A stretch of 64,000 nucleotides of DNA, from NCBI RefSeq assembly GCF_039534915.1, contig NZ_BAAAWE010000001.1:2480001-2544000 (forward strand), given 5' to 3'. Positions 23,966 through 33,586 of this stretch are shown here, piece by piece (position 1 is the first letter of the stretch; the number at the start of each line of letters is the position of its first letter). The notes beneath the pieces were generated by a model. It searched no databases. It was not told where the DNA came from and worked only from the letters and a program-made list of their open reading frames with translations. Source of the stretch: Streptomyces roseofulvus. GTDB taxonomy: Bacteria > Actinomycetota > Actinomycetes > Streptomycetales > Streptomycetaceae. A program made the position numbers and the translations under genes.

Positions 23966-24828
23966 GCACGACCACGGTCACCAAGACGTCCGCCGGCACC
24001 TCCGGCGCCCCGGCACCCGGTGCGGCCCGGCCGGTCCGCACCGACGCCGACGGCCGGATCGGCCTGCGCGCCAACCTGCGCCACATCGGCGCGCTGGCCC
24101 GGCGCAACGCGCTCCAGATCAAGCAGGACCCGGAGTCGATGTTCGACGCCGTGCTCATGCCGATCATCTTCATCCTGCTCTTCGTGTACGTCTTCGGCGG
24201 CGCCATCGCCGGCAAGGGCAACAACGACGCCTACGTGAATTACGTGGCGCCCGGCCTGATGGCGATGATGGGCATGAACATCGCCATGGCCGTCGGCGTG
24301 GGCATCAACGACGACTTCAAGAAGGGGGTGATGGACCGGTTCCGGACGATGCCGATCGCCCGCTCCTCGGTCCTCATCGCCAAGATCGTCGTCGAGATCG
24401 GCCGGATGCTGATCGCCACGGCGATCCTGCTCGGCATGAGCTTCCTGCTCGGCCTGACGATCCACACCTCGGTGCTCCATCTGCTCGCCGCCATCGGCCT
24501 GTCGATGGTCTTCGGCGCCTCCCTGATGTGGATCTTCATCCTGCTCGGCCTCAGCCTGAAGACCGCCCAGGCGGTCCAGGGCATGGCGATGCTGGTCCTG
24601 ATGCCGCTCCAGTTCGGCTCCTCGATCTTCGCGCCGACGACGACGATGCCCGGCTGGCTGGAGACCTTCACGGACTACAACCCGCTCTCCAACCTCGCCG
24701 ACGCCGCCCGGAACCTGATCAACGGCGGCGCGGTCGCCCACTCCGTGTGGATGACGCTGGGCTGGTCGCTGGTCATCACCGTCGTCACGGCACCGCTCGC
24801 GGTGGCCAAGTTCCGCAAGAAGACCTGA
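23962..24828 (+). CDS. ABC-2 type permease (DrrB-like)
   Basis: A 288-residue membrane protein with six predicted helices after a 45-residue cytoplasmic lead. Signatures of the DrrB branch are MFDAVLMPIIFILLFVYVFG, the loop NDDFKKGVMDRFRTMPIARS (coupling helix for the ATPase) and LVLMPLQFGSSIFAPTTTMP. It is translationally coupled to the ATPase gene. The gene ends 22 bp before the convergent AfsR-type gene; CCCCGTGACGGGG in the gap may serve as a small two-way terminator. Confidence 0.92.
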   Translation: MSTTTVTKTSAGTSGAPAPGAARPVRTDADGRIGLRANLRHIGALARRNALQIKQDPESMFDAVLMPIIFILLFVYVFGGAIAGKGNNDAYVNYVAPGLMAMMGMNIAMAVGVGINDDFKKGVMDRFRTMPIARSSVLIAKIVVEIGRMLIATAILLGMSFLLGLTIHTSVLHLLAAIGLSMVFGASLMWIFILLGLSLKTAQAVQGMAMLVLMPLQFGSSIFAPTTTMPGWLETFTDYNPLSNLADAARNLINGGAVAHSVWMTLGWSLVITVVTAPLAVAKFRKKT

Positions 24829-24850
24829 CCCGGTGCCCCGTGACGGGGGA

Positions 24851-27800
24851 TCAGGACTCGGCGCGCTCACTGATCGCGTCGGCGGCGCGACCGAGCAGGG
24901 CGGCGGCCTCCTCAGCGGAGAGGCCGCCGCCCTCGGCGTGCGCCGCCGCGAAGGCGTCCTCGCCGAGCGCCGCGCGGGCCAGCTCCGTCGCCCGCGCCAG
25001 GTTCTCCCGCTCCAGCCCCGGCTCCCGGTGCCCCTCGGGCAGGAGGGCGTCCCGCGCACCGAGGAGCAGGGCCGCCGTCCGCGCCGACTCGCCGCCGAGC
25101 CCGGCGAGCGCCCAGGCCCCGACGACCAGGTGGACCCCGGGCATCTGCGGCACCACCATCATCGACAGCGGGCCGAGGGACCGCTCGTACGCCCGGGCGA
25201 CCCGCGCCAGCGCGTCGGCGTACCGCTCCTCCAGGACGTCGATCCAGGCCAGGCTGCCGAGCGTGAAGCCCTCGAAGACGGCGAGGGTCTCGCTGCTGAA
25301 CTCCTCCAGGAGGGCCGTCAGATGCGCCCGGGCCTCGCCGGTCCTGCCGGTCCTGCCCAGGGCGAGCGCGAGGAAGAGACGCGCGCCGAGCTGCGGCTCG
25401 TGGCCGGTGGCGTGGCCGTCCAGAATCTGCCGCAGGATCACCTCGCCCTCCTCGATCCGGCCCGCCTCGATGAGGGTGTCGGCGTACCGGGCCCGCAGCA
25501 GTTCCTGCTGGGAGGGGGCGCCGATCTTCTCCGCGTAACCGATCGCGGCGAGGAAGTCGCGGGCGGCCGCGTCGTAGGCGAGCTGCCGCTCGTGGGCCTC
25601 GGCGCGGGCGGAGAGCGCCTCGGCGGCGCCCCAGGCGTCCCCGAGCCGTTCGAAGAGCGCCAGGCTCTCGTCGGCGTCCGCGATCGCGAGGTCGGCCCAC
25701 TGGCCGCGGTTGGCCCGCATGTTGGCGCGCATGTGCAGGATGTGGGCGAGCTCCCAGGCGTACCCGTACCGGCGGCACGCCTCCACGGTGACGTCCAGGA
25801 GCGCGTGCAGCCGCTCGGGCTCGCCCATGATGAGGACGGCGAAGACGCCGAAGGAGCCGGGGAGCCGGCAGGTCTGCGGCAGCCCGGGCCGGTAGACGGC
25901 GGTGATCTCGCGCAGCCGTTCCTGGCCCTCGGGGCTCGTCCAGCGGGCGGTCTCGTGGTCCATGTTGATCAGCTCGACGAGCCGCACGCCGCGCCGGGCC
26001 TCCCAGCGCTGCTCCTCGGAGAGCGGCGGCGGGGCCGCCGTGCACGGCTCGTGGAGCGGCACGAGGGGCGCGGCGGGCGGGGTGAACGGGTCGGGTCCCA
26101 GGTCGGCGACGGCCCGGACCCCCTGGAGGGCGTCGGAGCGCAGATCGCGCAGCTGCCAGTACCAGAGCAGGGCGTGGACGAGGACGAGGGCCTCGTCCTC
26201 GTCGCGGGCGGCGACGGCCCGGGCGAGCGCGGTGCGGACGTTGCCGTACTCGGCGTCGAGCCGGACCATGGCGGCGAGCTGGCCGGCCCCGCGGAGTTCG
26301 GGGTCGGTGGTGCGGGCGAGTTCGCGGTAGTACGTCAGGTGGGCCCGTTCGACGGCCGCCCGCTCCCCCGCCTCGTCCAGCCGCTCCCCCGCGTACTCCG
26401 CCACCGTCTCCAGCAACCGGAACCGCATCCCCGACTCCTCCGGCGCCGACACCACCAGCGACTTGTCCACCAGCGCACCCAGCACGTCCAGGACATCCAC
26501 CCCCTCCGCACCCGCGCACACCGCCTCCGCCGCCTCCAGATCACACCCGCCCGTGAACACCGCCAGCCGCCGCAGCACCGCCCGCTCCGGCCCCTCCAGC
26601 AACTCCCACGACCAGTCCACCACCGCCCGCAGCGTCTGCTGCCGCGGCAACACCGTCCGCGCCCCCGACGACAACAACCGGAACCGGTCGTCCAGCCGCG
26701 CCGCGATCTGCCCCACCGACAACACCCGCAACCGCGCCGCCGCCAGCTCGATCGCCAGCGGCAACCCGTCCAGCCGCCGCACCACCTCCCGCGCCGCCCC
26801 CAGGTCCTCCCCCACCACGAACCCCGGCCGCGCCGCCGCACCCCGCTCCCCCAGCAACCGCAACGCCGTCCCCTCCGGCAACGGCCCCAACGGCCGCAAC
26901 CGCTCCCCCGGCACCCCCAACGGCTCCCGGCTCGTCGCCAGGATCCGCACCCCCGCACACCGCGCCAGCACCGACTCCGCCAACCGCGCCGCCGCCCCCA
27001 CCACATGCTCACAGTTGTCCAGAAGCAACAGCATCCGCCGCCCCGCGCAGAACTCCACCAGCCGGGACAAGGGGTCGCCCGCGGTGCGCAGTTCCTCGGC
27101 TCCGGCGCCGCGGAGCACGGTCTCGCGGGCGCCGAGGGCGGCGAGGACGGCCTCGGGGACGGTCTCCGGGTCGCGGACGGGGGCGAGTTCGGCGACCCAG
27201 ACGCCGTCGGGCCAGGCGTCGGCGGCCCGTTCGGCGGCCTCCTGGGAGAGCCGGGTCTTGCCGGCGCCGCCGGGTCCGAGCAGGGTCACCAGGCGGGCGG
27301 CCCCCAGGTCCTGGCGCAGGGCGGCGATCTCCTCCTCGCGTCCGACGAAGGAGGTGAGCCGGGCCCGCAGATTGCCGGGTCCGGGAGCGGGTGCGAGGGC
27401 GGGAGCGGGGGCGGGGGCCGTTGCGCGCGCGGGGGCCGACGCCGGCGCCTCGGCCGTGAGCAGCCGCTCGTGCAGGGCGCGCAGTTCGGGGCCGGGGTCG
27501 GCGCCGAGCCGGTCGGCGAGGGTCCGGCGGACCTCCTCGTACGCGGCCAGCGCCTCGGCGGCCCGGCCGGTGTCCCGCAGCGCCCGGATCCGCAGGGCCT
27601 GCAACGGCTCGTCCAGCGGCCGTCCGGCACACAGGGCGGTGAGTTCGGGCAGGGCGTCGGCGGCCCGGCCGAGGGCGAGGTCGGCGGCCAGCCGGCCGCG
27701 CCGGGCGTCCCGCCGGCGGGCCTCCCAGCGGGCGGCCTCGGCGTGCCGGTCGGGCAGGTCGGCGAGGGCCGGCCCGGCCCACAGCCCCAGGGCCTCGTCG

Positions 27801-28171
27801 AGCAGCGCCGCCGCCCGCCCGGCGTCCCCGGCGGCCAGCGCCGCCGACCCGTCCGCCGCCAGCCGCTCGAACCGGAACAGGTCGACGTCCTCCCGCTCCG
27901 CCCCCAGCCGGTACCCGCCGTCCGCGGAGTGGATCCGGTCCCGGCCGAGCGCCTTCCGCAGCCGCCCGACCAGCGCCTGGAGGGCGCCTCCCGCGTCGGC
28001 GGGCGGCTCGTCGCCGAACCAGACCTCGTCGACGAGCACGGAGACCGGCAGCGCCCGGCCGGGCCGCAGGGCGAGCGTGGTGAGCAGGGCGCGGACGCGG
28101 GGGCCGCCGACGGGCAGTTCGTCGCCGTCGGCGGTCAGCACACGGGTCGGTCCCAGGAGGCAGTAGCGCAC
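24851..28171 (-). CDS. AfsR/SARP-type transcriptional regulator with NB-ARC ATPase and TPR domains
   Basis: A 1106-residue regulator. Residues about 1-90 form the OmpR-type winged helix (MRYCLLGPTRVL, LVDEVWFGDEPP), 95-240 the bacterial transcriptional activation domain (LQALRIRALRDTGR), 265-600 an NB-ARC ATPase with Walker A LLGPGGAGKTRL (about 294-303) and LLLLDNCEHV, and the rest TPR-like helices. Such large SARPs switch on secondary metabolism or stress genes in response to ATP and ligand cues. The GTG at 28171 gives the conserved start of the winged helix; a longer frame to 28507 only covers the divergent S2P gene. The segment 26340-27060 has different codon use from its flanks (see findings). 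Confidence 0.88.
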   Translation of the reverse strand: MRYCLLGPTRVLTADGDELPVGGPRVRALLTTLALRPGRALPVSVLVDEVWFGDEPPADAGGALQALVGRLRKALGRDRIHSADGGYRLGAEREDVDLFRFERLAADGSAALAAGDAGRAAALLDEALGLWAGPALADLPDRHAEAARWEARRRDARRGRLAADLALGRAADALPELTALCAGRPLDEPLQALRIRALRDTGRAAEALAAYEEVRRTLADRLGADPGPELRALHERLLTAEAPASAPARATAPAPAPALAPAPGPGNLRARLTSFVGREEEIAALRQDLGAARLVTLLGPGGAGKTRLSQEAAERAADAWPDGVWVAELAPVRDPETVPEAVLAALGARETVLRGAGAEELRTAGDPLSRLVEFCAGRRMLLLLDNCEHVVGAAARLAESVLARCAGVRILATSREPLGVPGERLRPLGPLPEGTALRLLGERGAAARPGFVVGEDLGAAREVVRRLDGLPLAIELAAARLRVLSVGQIAARLDDRFRLLSSGARTVLPRQQTLRAVVDWSWELLEGPERAVLRRLAVFTGGCDLEAAEAVCAGAEGVDVLDVLGALVDKSLVVSAPEESGMRFRLLETVAEYAGERLDEAGERAAVERAHLTYYRELARTTDPELRGAGQLAAMVRLDAEYGNVRTALARAVAARDEDEALVLVHALLWYWQLRDLRSDALQGVRAVADLGPDPFTPPAAPLVPLHEPCTAAPPPLSEEQRWEARRGVRLVELINMDHETARWTSPEGQERLREITAVYRPGLPQTCRLPGSFGVFAVLIMGEPERLHALLDVTVEACRRYGYAWELAHILHMRANMRANRGQWADLAIADADESLALFERLGDAWGAAEALSARAEAHERQLAYDAAARDFLAAIGYAEKIGAPSQQELLRARYADTLIEAGRIEEGEVILRQILDGHATGHEPQLGARLFLALALGRTGRTGEARAHLTALLEEFSSETLAVFEGFTLGSLAWIDVLEERYADALARVARAYERSLGPLSMMVVPQMPGVHLVVGAWALAGLGGESARTAALLLGARDALLPEGHREPGLERENLARATELARAALGEDAFAAAHAEGGGLSAEEAAALLGRAADAISERAES

Positions 28172-28277
28172 ACCCCCATTCTCCGTGAGGGCCCCGCGCG
28201 CGCCGGGCGGCGGGGGAACCCCCGGCGGAACCGGTACGTTCTCGCTCCACACCCAGTCCCGCACCGGGGGAGTCCAG

Positions 28278-29072
28278 ATGAGTTCGGCCGCCGTCCGCCG
28301 CCAGGAGCGCCGGATCAGTCCCGTCTTCCTGGCGGTGTCCGCCGTCATGGGCGTCACCGGCTGGGCGGTGTGGACGGACTTCGCCGCGCTGCCCGGGGTG
28401 GCGGTCTTCCTCTTCGTCACCTCGGCGTGGATCGTCTCGCTCTGTCTGCACGAGTACGCGCACGCCCGCACGGCGCTGCACAGCGGGGACGTCACGGTGG
28501 GCGCCAAGGGCTATCTGACCCTGAACCCGTTCGCGTACACCCATGCCGTCCTGAGCGTGATCCTGCCGGTGCTCTTCGTGATCATGGGCGGGATCGGTCT
28601 GCCGGGCGGGGCCGTCTTCGTCGAGCGGGACCGGATCCGGGGCCGCTGGAAGCACAGCCTGGTGTCGGCGGCGGGGCCGCTGGCGAACGTGCTGTTCGCG
28701 GTGGTGTGCACGGCCCCGTTCTGGCTGGGCGCGCTCGACGGGGTGCCGGACGCGTTCCGGTACGCGCTGGCCTTCCTGGCGTTCCTGCAGGTGACGGCGG
28801 CGCTGCTGAACCTGCTGCCGGTGCCGGGCCTGGACGGCTACGGGATCCTGGAGCCCTGGCTGTCGTACCGGGCGAAGCGGCGGATCGCGCCGTACGCGCC
28901 GTACGGCTTCTTCGTGGTGATCGCCCTGCTCTTCGTGCCGGCGGTCAACGCCGCCTTCTTCGACACGGTCGACGCCCTGATGCGGTCCCTGGGGGTCGAC
29001 GGCCGGGCCCTCGGCTGCGGCTCGGCCCTGTACCGCTTCTGGGAGGGCGCTCCGGGCGGCTGCCCGGTCTAG
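28278..29072 (+). CDS. Site-2 protease-like membrane zinc metalloprotease (M50 family)
   Basis: A 264-residue membrane protein with five or six helices. The zinc ligands are visible as HEYAH (HExxH, about residue 60) and the third ligand in NLLPVPGLDGYGIL (N-x-x-P-x-x-x-LDG, about residue 180). The family cleaves membrane-bound substrates such as anti-sigma factors; Streptomyces has several compact copies like this of unknown substrate. The ATG at 28278 has GGGGGAG upstream. It is divergent from the AfsR-type gene, 106 bp away. Confidence 0.88.
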   Translation: MSSAAVRRQERRISPVFLAVSAVMGVTGWAVWTDFAALPGVAVFLFVTSAWIVSLCLHEYAHARTALHSGDVTVGAKGYLTLNPFAYTHAVLSVILPVLFVIMGGIGLPGGAVFVERDRIRGRWKHSLVSAAGPLANVLFAVVCTAPFWLGALDGVPDAFRYALAFLAFLQVTAALLNLLPVPGLDGYGILEPWLSYRAKRRIAPYAPYGFFVVIALLFVPAVNAAFFDTVDALMRSLGVDGRALGCGSALYRFWEGAPGGCPV

Positions 29073-29091
29073 GCGCCGTGTCCAGCCCTGT

Positions 29092-29277
29092 CTAGCCCTG
29101 GGCGGCGGCGGTCTTCTCGGCCTTGGCGCGGCGGACGTAGTACCAGGCCATGTTGGAGGAGAGGCCGGCGAGGAGGATCCAGACGACGCCGACGAAGCTG
29201 CCGTTGACGAAGGAGATCACGGCCGCGGCGACGGCCAGGGCGCAGACCACGAGGGCGTAGAGGGCGAGACGGGGCAT
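29092..29277 (-). CDS. Small two-helix membrane protein (61 aa)
   Basis: A 61-residue protein with two hydrophobic helices (LALYALVVCALAVAAAVISF and SFVGVVWILLAGLSSNMAWY) and a basic, Ala/Lys-rich tail. No family is recognised beyond conservation I recall among Streptomyces small membrane proteins. The ATG at 29277 has AGGAG about 11 nt upstream. Confidence 0.65.
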   Translation of the reverse strand: MPRLALYALVVCALAVAAAVISFVNGSFVGVVWILLAGLSSNMAWYYVRRAKAEKTAAAQG

Positions 29278-29396
29278 GGGGGTCGGCTCCTGTCGGGCGG
29301 TACGGCTGTCGGTGCCCGACCAGTGTCCCCCATGCCCCGAAGCGTCCGTTCTCCGGCTCGGACGTCGGGCTCGGAGGTGGGGCTCGGACGTCGTGC

Positions 29397-30122
29397 TCAG
29401 ACGTCGGTGACGCGCAGGCCGGCGTGCGCCTTGTAGCGGCGGTTCACCGAGATCAGGTTGGCGACCAGCGACTCGACCTGGTGGGCGTTGCGCAGCCGGC
29501 CTGCGAAGACGCCGCGCATGCCGGGGATGCGGCCGGCCAGCGCCTGGACGATCTCGACGTCGGCGCGCTCCTCGCCGAGGACCATCACGTCGGTGTCGAT
29601 CTCGGCGATCGACGTGTCCTTGAGGAGCACGGCGGAGAGGTGGTGGAAGGCGGCGGCGACCCGGGAGTCCGGGAGCAGCGCGGCGGCCTGCTCTGCGGCG
29701 GAGCCCTCCTCGGGCTTGAGGGCGTAGGCGCCCTTCTTGTCGAAGCCGAGCGGGTTGACGCAGTCGACGACGAGCTTGCCGGCGAGCTCCTCGCGGAGCG
29801 ACTCCAGGGTCTTGGCGTGGCCGTCCCACGGCACGGCGACGATGACGACGTCGCTGCGGCGGGCGCACTCGGCGTTGTCGGCGCCCTGGACGCCGTGGCC
29901 GATCTCCGCGGCGACGGCCTGGGCGCGGTCGGCGGCGCGGGAGCCGATGATCACCTGCTGGCCGGCGGCGGCGAGGCGGTAGGCGAGGCCGCGGCCCTGG
30001 TCGCCGGTGCCGCCGAGGACGCCGACGACGAGTCCGGAGACGTCGGGGAGGTCCCAGGGGTCCTTGGCGGCGCGGGGCGCGGGGGAAGGAGTGGGGGTCG
30101 GAGTCGGAGTCGAGTCAGTCAT
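29397..30122 (-). CDS. npdG: F420H2:NADP+ oxidoreductase
   Basis: A 241-residue Rossmann-fold enzyme that exchanges hydride between coenzyme F420 and NADP. The NADP site is VGVLGGTGDQGRGLAYRLA with the phosphate-binding SRAADRAQ next to it; later motifs AVPWDGH, VDCVNPLGFDKKG and AAFHHLSA match Fno/NPDR enzymes. In Streptomyces it supplies F420H2 for reductases in antibiotic pathways. A Pro/Thr-rich lead of 28 residues precedes the fold. The start ATG is at 30122. Confidence 0.9.
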   Translation of the reverse strand: MTDSTPTPTPTPSPAPRAAKDPWDLPDVSGLVVGVLGGTGDQGRGLAYRLAAAGQQVIIGSRAADRAQAVAAEIGHGVQGADNAECARRSDVVIVAVPWDGHAKTLESLREELAGKLVVDCVNPLGFDKKGAYALKPEEGSAAEQAAALLPDSRVAAAFHHLSAVLLKDTSIAEIDTDVMVLGEERADVEIVQALAGRIPGMRGVFAGRLRNAHQVESLVANLISVNRRYKAHAGLRVTDV

Positions 30123-30214
30123 GGAGCGACCCTACCCACCGGTTCGGACCCCGTTCGGGTGGATCGGGGGCAACCGGCCGCGCGCGGGCGTCCGCTGGGG
30201 CAGGATGCGGCGCC

Positions 30215-30820
30215 ATGGATGCCGTACGGGTCGCGTTGCTGCGGGAAGTGCTCGCCGGGACGGAGTGGCCGGCGGCCGCCCGTCGCTTCGCCGGGGCGCT
30301 GCGGGCGTCGGTGGTGCCGCAGCGGGGCGGGCTGCTGCTGGTCGGCACGGAGGCGTACGAGCCCTGGCACCTGGCGGCGCACCTGGTGGACGAGGCGGCC
30401 TGGTCCGGGCTGCCGGAGCTGGTGCCGACGCTGGTGCGGCACCGGGCGCGGCCGGACGACCCGGCGCACCTGGCGGTGGGCCTGGGGCGGCTGGAGGCGG
30501 CCGGCCGCGGCGCGACGCTGCTGGTCGTCGCGCCGGAGCGGCCGGAGGCGGGGCTGCTCCAGCGGGTCCACGACGCGCGGCGCGCGGGCGCGACGGTCCT
30601 CTCCCTGGACGGCGGCGACGCGGAGGTGCGGGGGCTCGCGCACGAGGCGCTGACGGTCGCGGAGGGGGCGGGGGCGGGGGTGGACTTCGACACGGTCCAG
30701 CACCTGGTCAGCGCGGCGGTGGGCGAGAACCGGCTGCCGGGGCCGCGGGGGCGGCGCCTCCGCGACCGCCTCACCCTCCTGGCCGACCGCCTCACGTCCC
30801 CGCCCCCCGCCCGCTGGTAG
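30215..30820 (+). CDS. Conserved hypothetical protein (201 aa)
   Basis: A 201-residue soluble protein with alternating alpha/beta pattern: GGLLLVGTEAYEPWHLAAHL, GATLLVVAPERP and GATVLSLDGGD look like strands and loops of a Rossmann- or SIS-like fold, but no catalytic motif is recognised. Conserved in Streptomyces as far as I recall. It diverges from npdG with a 92-bp gap. Confidence 0.65.
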   Translation: MDAVRVALLREVLAGTEWPAAARRFAGALRASVVPQRGGLLLVGTEAYEPWHLAAHLVDEAAWSGLPELVPTLVRHRARPDDPAHLAVGLGRLEAAGRGATLLVVAPERPEAGLLQRVHDARRAGATVLSLDGGDAEVRGLAHEALTVAEGAGAGVDFDTVQHLVSAAVGENRLPGPRGRRLRDRLTLLADRLTSPPPARW

Positions 30821-30832
30821 CCGCCGCTCCGT

Positions 30833-30850
30833 TGTGGGCGATCGTTCCGC
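30833..30850. repeat. Dispersed repeat TGTGGGCGATCGTTCCGC, copy 1
   Basis: This 18-mer recurs inverted and exact at 56282-56299. Here it is followed by a GCGGAAC inverted partner (CGTTCCGCCCCGCGGAACG, 30844-30862), making a hairpin in the gap between two rightward genes. Similar intergenic repeats are widespread in Streptomyces genomes; their role is unknown. Confidence 0.6.
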
Positions 30851-30974
30851 CCCGCGGAACGCCTGCCCCCACGGAGGTCCCGCAGACGGCGCCGTTCCGC
30901 AGCCGGCCCCGGCGCGGAAGCCGGGGTGGAAATGCGGTTGCTGTGGGGGTGGGGGGTGCGGAGCATGGGGGGTC

Positions 30975-32273
30975 GTGGCTTCTTCCTTGCGTTCGCGGCT
31001 CGCCGCCGTGCTCCCCGACACCTCCCCCTGGCGCTCCTCCCGGGACTTCCGGCTGCTGTGGGGCCAGGGGCTCGTCACCTACTTCGCCAGCGCCATGGCG
31101 ATGGTGGCGCTGCCGCTGCAGATCAAGGAGCTGACGGACTCGCCGCTCGCCGTGGGCGCGATGGGCGCGGTGGAGCTGGTGCCGCTGGTGGTCTTCGGGC
31201 TGTACGGCGGGGCGCTGGCGGACGCGGTGGACCGGCGGCGGGTGATCGTCGGGACGGAGGCCGGGCTCGGGCTGCTCGCGCTGCTGTTGCTGCTGAACTC
31301 GCTGCTCGGCAAACCGCTGCTGTGGCCGCTGTACGTGGTCGCCGCGGGCGTGTCCGCGCTGGCGGGGCTCCAGCGGCCGGCGCTCGACTCGCTGCTGGCC
31401 CGGATCGTGCCGCACGAGCAGCAGACCGCGGCGGCCGCGCTGAACTCGCTGCGCTGGCAGCTGGGGGCGATCGCGGGGCCGGCGGTGGCGGGCCTGGTCG
31501 TGGCGTACGCGGGGCACGCGACGGCGTACGCGGTGACGCTGGCGGGCTTCGCGGTGTCGGTGCTGATGTGCCGCCGTCTCTCCCCCGCGCCGCCGGCGCA
31601 CGACGCGGAGAAGCCGTCGCTGCGGTCGATCGCGGAGGGCGCGCGGTACGCCTGGTCGCGGCCGGTGCTGCTGGGCACGTACGCGATCGACCTGGCGGCG
31701 ATGGTCTTCGCCTTCCCGAACGCGATCTTCCCGTTCCTCGCGGACGACCTGGACGCGGAGTGGTCGCTGGGGCTGATGTACGCGGCCGGGTCGGTCGGGT
31801 CCCTGGTGCTCGGGCTGACCAGCGGCTGGACGTCACGGGTGCGGCGGCACGGACTCCTGGTGGCGGGCGGCGCGGCGGGCTGGGGACTGGCGATCGCGGG
31901 CGCGGGCTGGTTCGGGAACGTGTGGCTGGTGCTGCTGTGCCTGGCGTTCGCGGGCGCCGGGGACATGCTGAGCGGGCTCGGGCGGTCGACGATCTGGAAC
32001 CAGACGATCCCGGAGGAGCTGCGCGGCCGGCTGGCGGGCATCGAGGTGCTCTCGTACAGCGTGGGCCCGCAGCTCGGCCAGGTGCGGGCGGGGGTGATGG
32101 CCGGCTGGACCGGTACCCGTACCGCCGTGTGGGCGGGCGGCGTCGCCTGCGTGGCCTCGGTGGGCCTGCTGTGCCTGGCGCTGCCGAAGCTGCTGCGGTA
32201 CGACTCCGGCACGGACGAGGACGCCCTGCGCCGGAAGGCCCGGCAGGAGGCGACGGCGGCCGGGCCCGCGTGA
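30975..32273 (+). CDS. MFS exporter (EntS/MFS_3 type)
   Basis: A 432-residue protein with 12 helices. DFRLLWGQGLVTYFASAMAM, the motif-A loop with GALADAVDRRRVIV, LARIVPHEQQTAAAALNSL and IWNQTIPEELRGRLAGIE are typical of the enterobactin-exporter-like branch. It may export a siderophore or drug; iron genes lie 1-2 kb downstream but no iron box precedes it. The GTG start at 30975 is chosen because it begins the conserved N-terminus. Confidence 0.82.
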   Translation: MASSLRSRLAAVLPDTSPWRSSRDFRLLWGQGLVTYFASAMAMVALPLQIKELTDSPLAVGAMGAVELVPLVVFGLYGGALADAVDRRRVIVGTEAGLGLLALLLLLNSLLGKPLLWPLYVVAAGVSALAGLQRPALDSLLARIVPHEQQTAAAALNSLRWQLGAIAGPAVAGLVVAYAGHATAYAVTLAGFAVSVLMCRRLSPAPPAHDAEKPSLRSIAEGARYAWSRPVLLGTYAIDLAAMVFAFPNAIFPFLADDLDAEWSLGLMYAAGSVGSLVLGLTSGWTSRVRRHGLLVAGGAAGWGLAIAGAGWFGNVWLVLLCLAFAGAGDMLSGLGRSTIWNQTIPEELRGRLAGIEVLSYSVGPQLGQVRAGVMAGWTGTRTAVWAGGVACVASVGLLCLALPKLLRYDSGTDEDALRRKARQEATAAGPA

Positions 32274-32307
32274 CACGGGTCCCGGCCGGGCGCCGCCGGC
32301 CCTGCCG

Positions 32308-32538
32308 TCAGTCCTGGCTCTCGTCCGGGCGGGGCGCGTCGTGCCAGCGGGGGTCGGTCTCCCACTCCAGGTTGCGCTCGCGCGCGGTCTCCATGGCGTG
32401 GGACGCCTCCTCACGCGTGGCGTAGGGGCCGAATCGGTTCTTCGCGGGGCATTCGGGCCCTTCCTCGACCTTCTTGTGTTCCAGGCAGTAGTACCACTCG
32501 CCCGGCTTGGCGGTCGGGCGCTTCTTGAACAGGGCCAT
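32308..32538 (-). CDS. Small conserved actinobacterial protein (76 aa)
   Basis: A 76-residue protein beginning [20 protein letters not shown], with two Cys ([20 protein letters not shown]) and a SPOR-like [17 protein letters not shown] helix. Such proteins are common next to map in Streptomyces; function unknown. AAGGAG precedes the ATG at 32538. It diverges from map. Confidence 0.75.
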   Translation of the reverse strand: MALFKKRPTAKPGEWYYCLEHKKVEEGPECPAKNRFGPYATREEASHAMETARERNLEWETDPRWHDAPRPDESQD

Positions 32539-32586
32539 GGTCGTCGGCTCCTTCCTTCGGGACCATGCTGCCCCAGACGCGGTCGT

Positions 32587-32592
32587 TAGACT
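32587..32592 (+). promoter_or_regulatory. -10 box of map (leaderless)
   Basis: TAGACT is followed by exactly 7 nt and the ATG at 32600, and no ribosome site is present, so the map mRNA should begin at the start codon. Confidence 0.55.
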
Positions 32593-32599
32593 CGCTGGC

Positions 32600-33457
32600 A
32601 TGTCTGGCCAGTCGCTTCTCGTTCCGGGGGAGCTCTCCCCCACCCGCTCCGTCCCGGGCTCGATCCGCCGCCCCGAGTACGTCGGGAAGCCCGCACCCAC
32701 CCCGTACACGGGGCCCGAGGTGCAGGATTCCGACACGATCGAACGGATGCGGATCGCCGGCCGCATCGCCGCTCAGGCGATGGAGGAGGCCGCCAAGCAC
32801 ATCGCCCCGGGCGTCACCACCGACGAGCTCGACCGGGTCGCGCACGAGTTCATGTGCGACCACGGCGCCTACCCGTCCACGCTGGGCTACCGCGGCTTCC
32901 CCAAGTCGCTGTGCGCCTCGGTCAACGAGGTCATCTGCCACGGCATCCCGGACTCCACCGTCCTGCGGGACGGCGACATCGTGAACCTGGACGTCACCGC
33001 GTACATCGGCGGCGTGCACGGCGACAACAACGCCACCTACCTCTGCGGCGACGTCGACGAGGAGTCGCGGCTGCTCGTGGAGCGCACCCGGGAGTCGCTG
33101 AACCGCGCCATCAAGGCGGTGAAGCCGGGCCGGCAGATCAACATCATCGGCCGGGTCATCGAGTCGTACGCCAAGCGCTTCGGCTACGGCGTCGTCCGCG
33201 ACTTCACCGGGCACGGCATCAACTCGTCCTTCCACTCCGGCCTGATCGTCCCGCACTACGACTCGCCCCACCACACCACCGTCATCCAGCCCGGCATGAC
33301 CTTCACGATCGAGCCGATGCTGACCCTCGGCACCCACGAGTACGACATGTGGGACGACGGCTGGACCGTGGTGACGAAGGACCGCAAGCGGACGGCGCAG
33401 TTCGAGCACACCCTGGTGGTGACCGAGACGGGAGCGGACATCCTGACGCTTCCCTGA
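32600..33457 (+). CDS. map: Methionine aminopeptidase, type I
   Basis: A 285-residue enzyme that removes the initiator methionine. The five metal ligands are visible: the two Asp in [14 protein letters not shown] (about 130 and 141), His in [11 protein letters not shown] (about 204), Glu in FTIEPM (about 237) and Glu in AQFEHTLV (about 268). An N-terminal extension of about 40 residues ([19 protein letters not shown]) carries the proline-rich motif of actinobacterial MetAP1c. Leaderless start at 32600. Confidence 0.96.
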   Translation: MSGQSLLVPGELSPTRSVPGSIRRPEYVGKPAPTPYTGPEVQDSDTIERMRIAGRIAAQAMEEAAKHIAPGVTTDELDRVAHEFMCDHGAYPSTLGYRGFPKSLCASVNEVICHGIPDSTVLRDGDIVNLDVTAYIGGVHGDNNATYLCGDVDEESRLLVERTRESLNRAIKAVKPGRQINIIGRVIESYAKRFGYGVVRDFTGHGINSSFHSGLIVPHYDSPHHTTVIQPGMTFTIEPMLTLGTHEYDMWDDGWTVVTKDRKRTAQFEHTLVVTETGADILTLP

Positions 33458-33520
33458 CCTTACGTTCCCCCGACCGTCCACGGGGTACATCTTTACCGAC
33501 AGGTCGTCGGGAACCAGTTG

Positions 33521-33538
33521 ACTTAGGTAAGCCTAAGT
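33521..33538. promoter_or_regulatory. Iron box upstream of heme oxygenase
   Basis: ACTTAGGTAAGCCTAAGT is a perfect 18-bp palindrome and fits the TTAGGTTAGGCTAACCTAA-type operator of DmdR1/IdeR repressors. It lies 48 bp before the heme oxygenase start, consistent with repression under iron sufficiency. Confidence 0.75.
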
Positions 33539-33586
33539 CGGCACCATCGTCACTGGTTCCCGCCCCATCGGTCCCGGAGGCACGCC

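Noticed and set aside
26335..27012. Arg/Trp/Gly-rich open frame inside the AfsR-type gene
   Set aside because: It is an alternate-frame shadow produced by the composition break, not a separate gene.
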